Part shown: in pieces, positions 50,591-51,971 of the stretch
How positions within the stretch are numbered: the stretch's first letter is position 1
Layout: each line of letters begins with the position of its first letter
Origin: Anaerohalosphaeraceae bacterium
GTDB taxonomy: Bacteria; Planctomycetota; Phycisphaerae; Sedimentisphaerales; UBA12454
Direction: 5' to 3'
Assembly (NCBI GenBank): GCA_021108375.1
Contig: JAIORA010000003.1
Coordinates: forward strand, 1-51,971
DNA length: 51,971 nucleotides
Made by a program: the position numbers and the translations under genes
Notes under the pieces: generated by a model
What the model was told of the DNA's origin: nothing
What the model saw: only the letters and a program-made list of their open reading frames with translations
Databases searched by the model: none

Positions 50591-51730
50591 CTAATAAATG
50601 CCGTGTTCACGGACAATATCTAAAGCTCTCAAATAATTTTCTGTTTTTGCTCCATACTGAACAGAATTGGTAGAACCAAATATGAAGCCTCCGCCAGGCA
50701 TCGCAATCTCCAGAGAATTCCTGACTTCTTCCTCGACATCATTCAATGCACCCTCCACTAATGTTTCACACTGGATGCCAGCCCACAATGTCAGTTTATT
50801 GCCATAACGCTTTTTGACTTCTCCCAAATTCATTCCCGCGGTACCCTGAATAGACTGATAACCCATATAACCCGAATCCACATAATCATCAAGAATGTCC
50901 CAGATTTTGCCGCAACAATGGAAAAAAGGATACATCCCGTGTTTCTTTGTTTCATTCGCTATGGCTTTATACGCGGGGAAAAATATCTCACGAATAGATT
51001 GCGGCGACATCATACAACCAGCATTGGTACCAAAATCCAGGCCTGACATCGTGATTAAGATATTATGTTCAGCGCAGTGTTCAATCAACATCTTATTGTA
51101 CTGAACTGCATAGTCTGACATCTTCTTTATCTCATCCGGCGACATAGCTGTAAGTACTAATTGATGAGTTTGGTCGCCTCCGAATATATCCATCATTTTG
51201 CCGTAAATGTTAATACCCCTGAAAACAATCGCTCTTTCTTTGCCAAATTTGTCTCCGATATAATCAACAACTTCAAAGTGGCTTTGGTCAAATGTTTTCA
51301 AAGATTCTATGGCCTTGTCAATGTCATCAGCCGAGACGCTTTCCTTAGCTGGCGGATGAGTCATACACATTATCGAATCATTACTCGCAGCGTATTTATA
51401 TACATTTCCCGCAGAATCTTCCCAATGGCCTTCACCAACCTGCTTAGGAGGGTCAGGGCAAATACATCCCTTATTCGGCACTAACGGCACCGGTATCACA
51501 TCGTAGTCGAGTTTTTCTATAAGTTCGGCATAATCGGTTTTCATACTGTCAACAACTTCATCTCTTCGCCCTTCCCACAGAGCGACAGTTGTATCTTTCC
51601 CGTTCCGCCAATAAGTATGCCGGCCAATAATTTTACTAATATGGTCGTGGTCGATGCCCCACTCGCCAATCGGCACCCTGTCCGGCTCCTGATGGTTTAT
51701 TGTCGCAATAACTCTTTCTTTTGATGTCAT
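50591..51730 (-). CDS. Uroporphyrinogen decarboxylase family protein (MtaA/corrinoid methyltransferase-like)
   Basis: The 379-residue protein has the UroD barrel: KERVIATINHQEPDRVPIGE at the start, IVFRGINIYGKMMDIFGG in the middle, and LTMWAG-type end segments (KLTLWAGIQCETL, then VEEEV). It is longer than HemE and lacks HemE's N-terminal RQAGR arginine pattern, so it is not the haem enzyme. The segment YPFFHCCGKIWDI provides an HxC that could bind zinc, as in MtaA-type methylcobamide:coenzyme M methyltransferases, where HxC plus a distal Cys binds it; Cys in AGIQCETL could be that ligand. The substrate is unknown and no corrinoid protein is adjacent. Upstream TTGACA on the minus strand (51810-51805) may be its promoter. 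Confidence 0.85.
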   Translation of the reverse strand: MTSKERVIATINHQEPDRVPIGEWGIDHDHISKIIGRHTYWRNGKDTTVALWEGRRDEVVDSMKTDYAELIEKLDYDVIPVPLVPNKGCICPDPPKQVGEGHWEDSAGNVYKYAASNDSIMCMTHPPAKESVSADDIDKAIESLKTFDQSHFEVVDYIGDKFGKERAIVFRGINIYGKMMDIFGGDQTHQLVLTAMSPDEIKKMSDYAVQYNKMLIEHCAEHNILITMSGLDFGTNAGCMMSPQSIREIFFPAYKAIANETKKHGMYPFFHCCGKIWDILDDYVDSGYMGYQSIQGTAGMNLGEVKKRYGNKLTLWAGIQCETLVEGALNDVEEEVRNSLEIAMPGGGFIFGSTNSVQYGAKTENYLRALDIVREHGIY

Positions 51731-51971
51731 CTTAAACTACCTTTTCTAATCTGTGTCTTATTTGCCCTGATAAGGGAACGATATTGCCCTAAAACCCTAC
51801 CTATTGTCAAGACCTATTTTCCACTTGCTTAAGGGAACCTCTAAAAATTCATTTTGGCGGACAAGCGAACCTTTTTGTCGCTGAAAAGCAATTATTAGAG
51901 CTACCCTTAATTTTAGCCACCTATGAAGAGCTCAAGGTCAAGTAATAAAATCCCTTTTTCCTCATCTTTTT
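51731..51971. other. Terminal non-coding gap
   Basis: The last 241 nt hold no gene I can see. Besides the possible minus-strand TTGACA at 51805-51810 with CAATAT 18 nt downstream, nothing is recognised. Confidence 0.5.

Overview
The window reads as a chromosomal segment of a planctomycete, most likely of the class Phycisphaerae. Pointers are a Minf_1886-type small protein (a family largely confined to Planctomycetes and Verrucomicrobia), a secreted subtilase-like protein ending in a dockerin-like 'DGxxN..DxxxLxxxW' tail, ThyX instead of ThyA, GatCAB, and the [NiFe]-hydrogenase maturation genes hypF and hypC, which fit an anaerobic or fermentative life. No rRNA, transposase, phage gene or CRISPR array is visible. 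All taxonomic statements are inference from gene content.

Layout. 1-7.5 kb: ilvB-ilvN (branched-chain amino acids), hypF, a 1.1 kb block of dispersed repeats, then hypC-lysA. 7.8-12.4 kb: accB-accC on the minus strand, divergent from a fused homocysteine methyltransferase/methylene-THF reductase and thyX. 13.2-18.4 kb: a minus-strand operon tmk-holB-ricT-metG-Minf_1886, whose order recalls the tmk-holB-yaaT-metS region of Firmicutes. 18.5-28.7 kb: a membrane protein, csrA, a TPR/coiled-coil protein, gap-pgk, fhs-folD (one-carbon metabolism), a membrane protein with two Sm-like segments, an SDR and rpmB. 28.8-33.1 kb: gatC-gatA and gatB, split by a roughly 1 kb AT-rich insert carrying a GxxExxY nuclease-like gene and a frameshifted small membrane gene. 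33.1-38.6 kb (minus): a Pro/Gln-rich protein, a pair of M16 peptidases with complementary active sites, a secreted TPR-like protein and an HTH-TM-coiled-coil protein. 38.9-43.4 kb: a DNA methyltransferase fused to a nuclease-like domain, dapB, rpmE and prfA. 43.8-47.9 kb: pabB, a class IV aminotransferase-fold gene (probable pabC), a Nif3 protein and scpB. 47.9-52 kb: the subtilase-like protein, tRNA-Asn(GTT), a HEPN-like protein and a UroD-family protein.

Two layers of biology overlap. The first is ordinary housekeeping: amino acid, fatty acid, folate/C1 and dTMP synthesis, glycolysis and translation. Many of these genes have sigma-70-like promoters and clear intrinsic terminators. The second is a dense population of short dispersed repeats that fill nearly every long intergenic gap, form nested compound blocks, supply the 3' ends of at least three genes (thyX, gatA, pabB), and flank the insert in the gat operon.

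The best candidate for something under-described is this repeat population together with the GxxExxY insert. A 28-nt repeat occurs twice direct and once inverted around that insert, and both inserted reading frames take their start codon from it. Several palindromes have different but compensating arms inside a constant frame, which suggests that the hairpin rather than the sequence is conserved.
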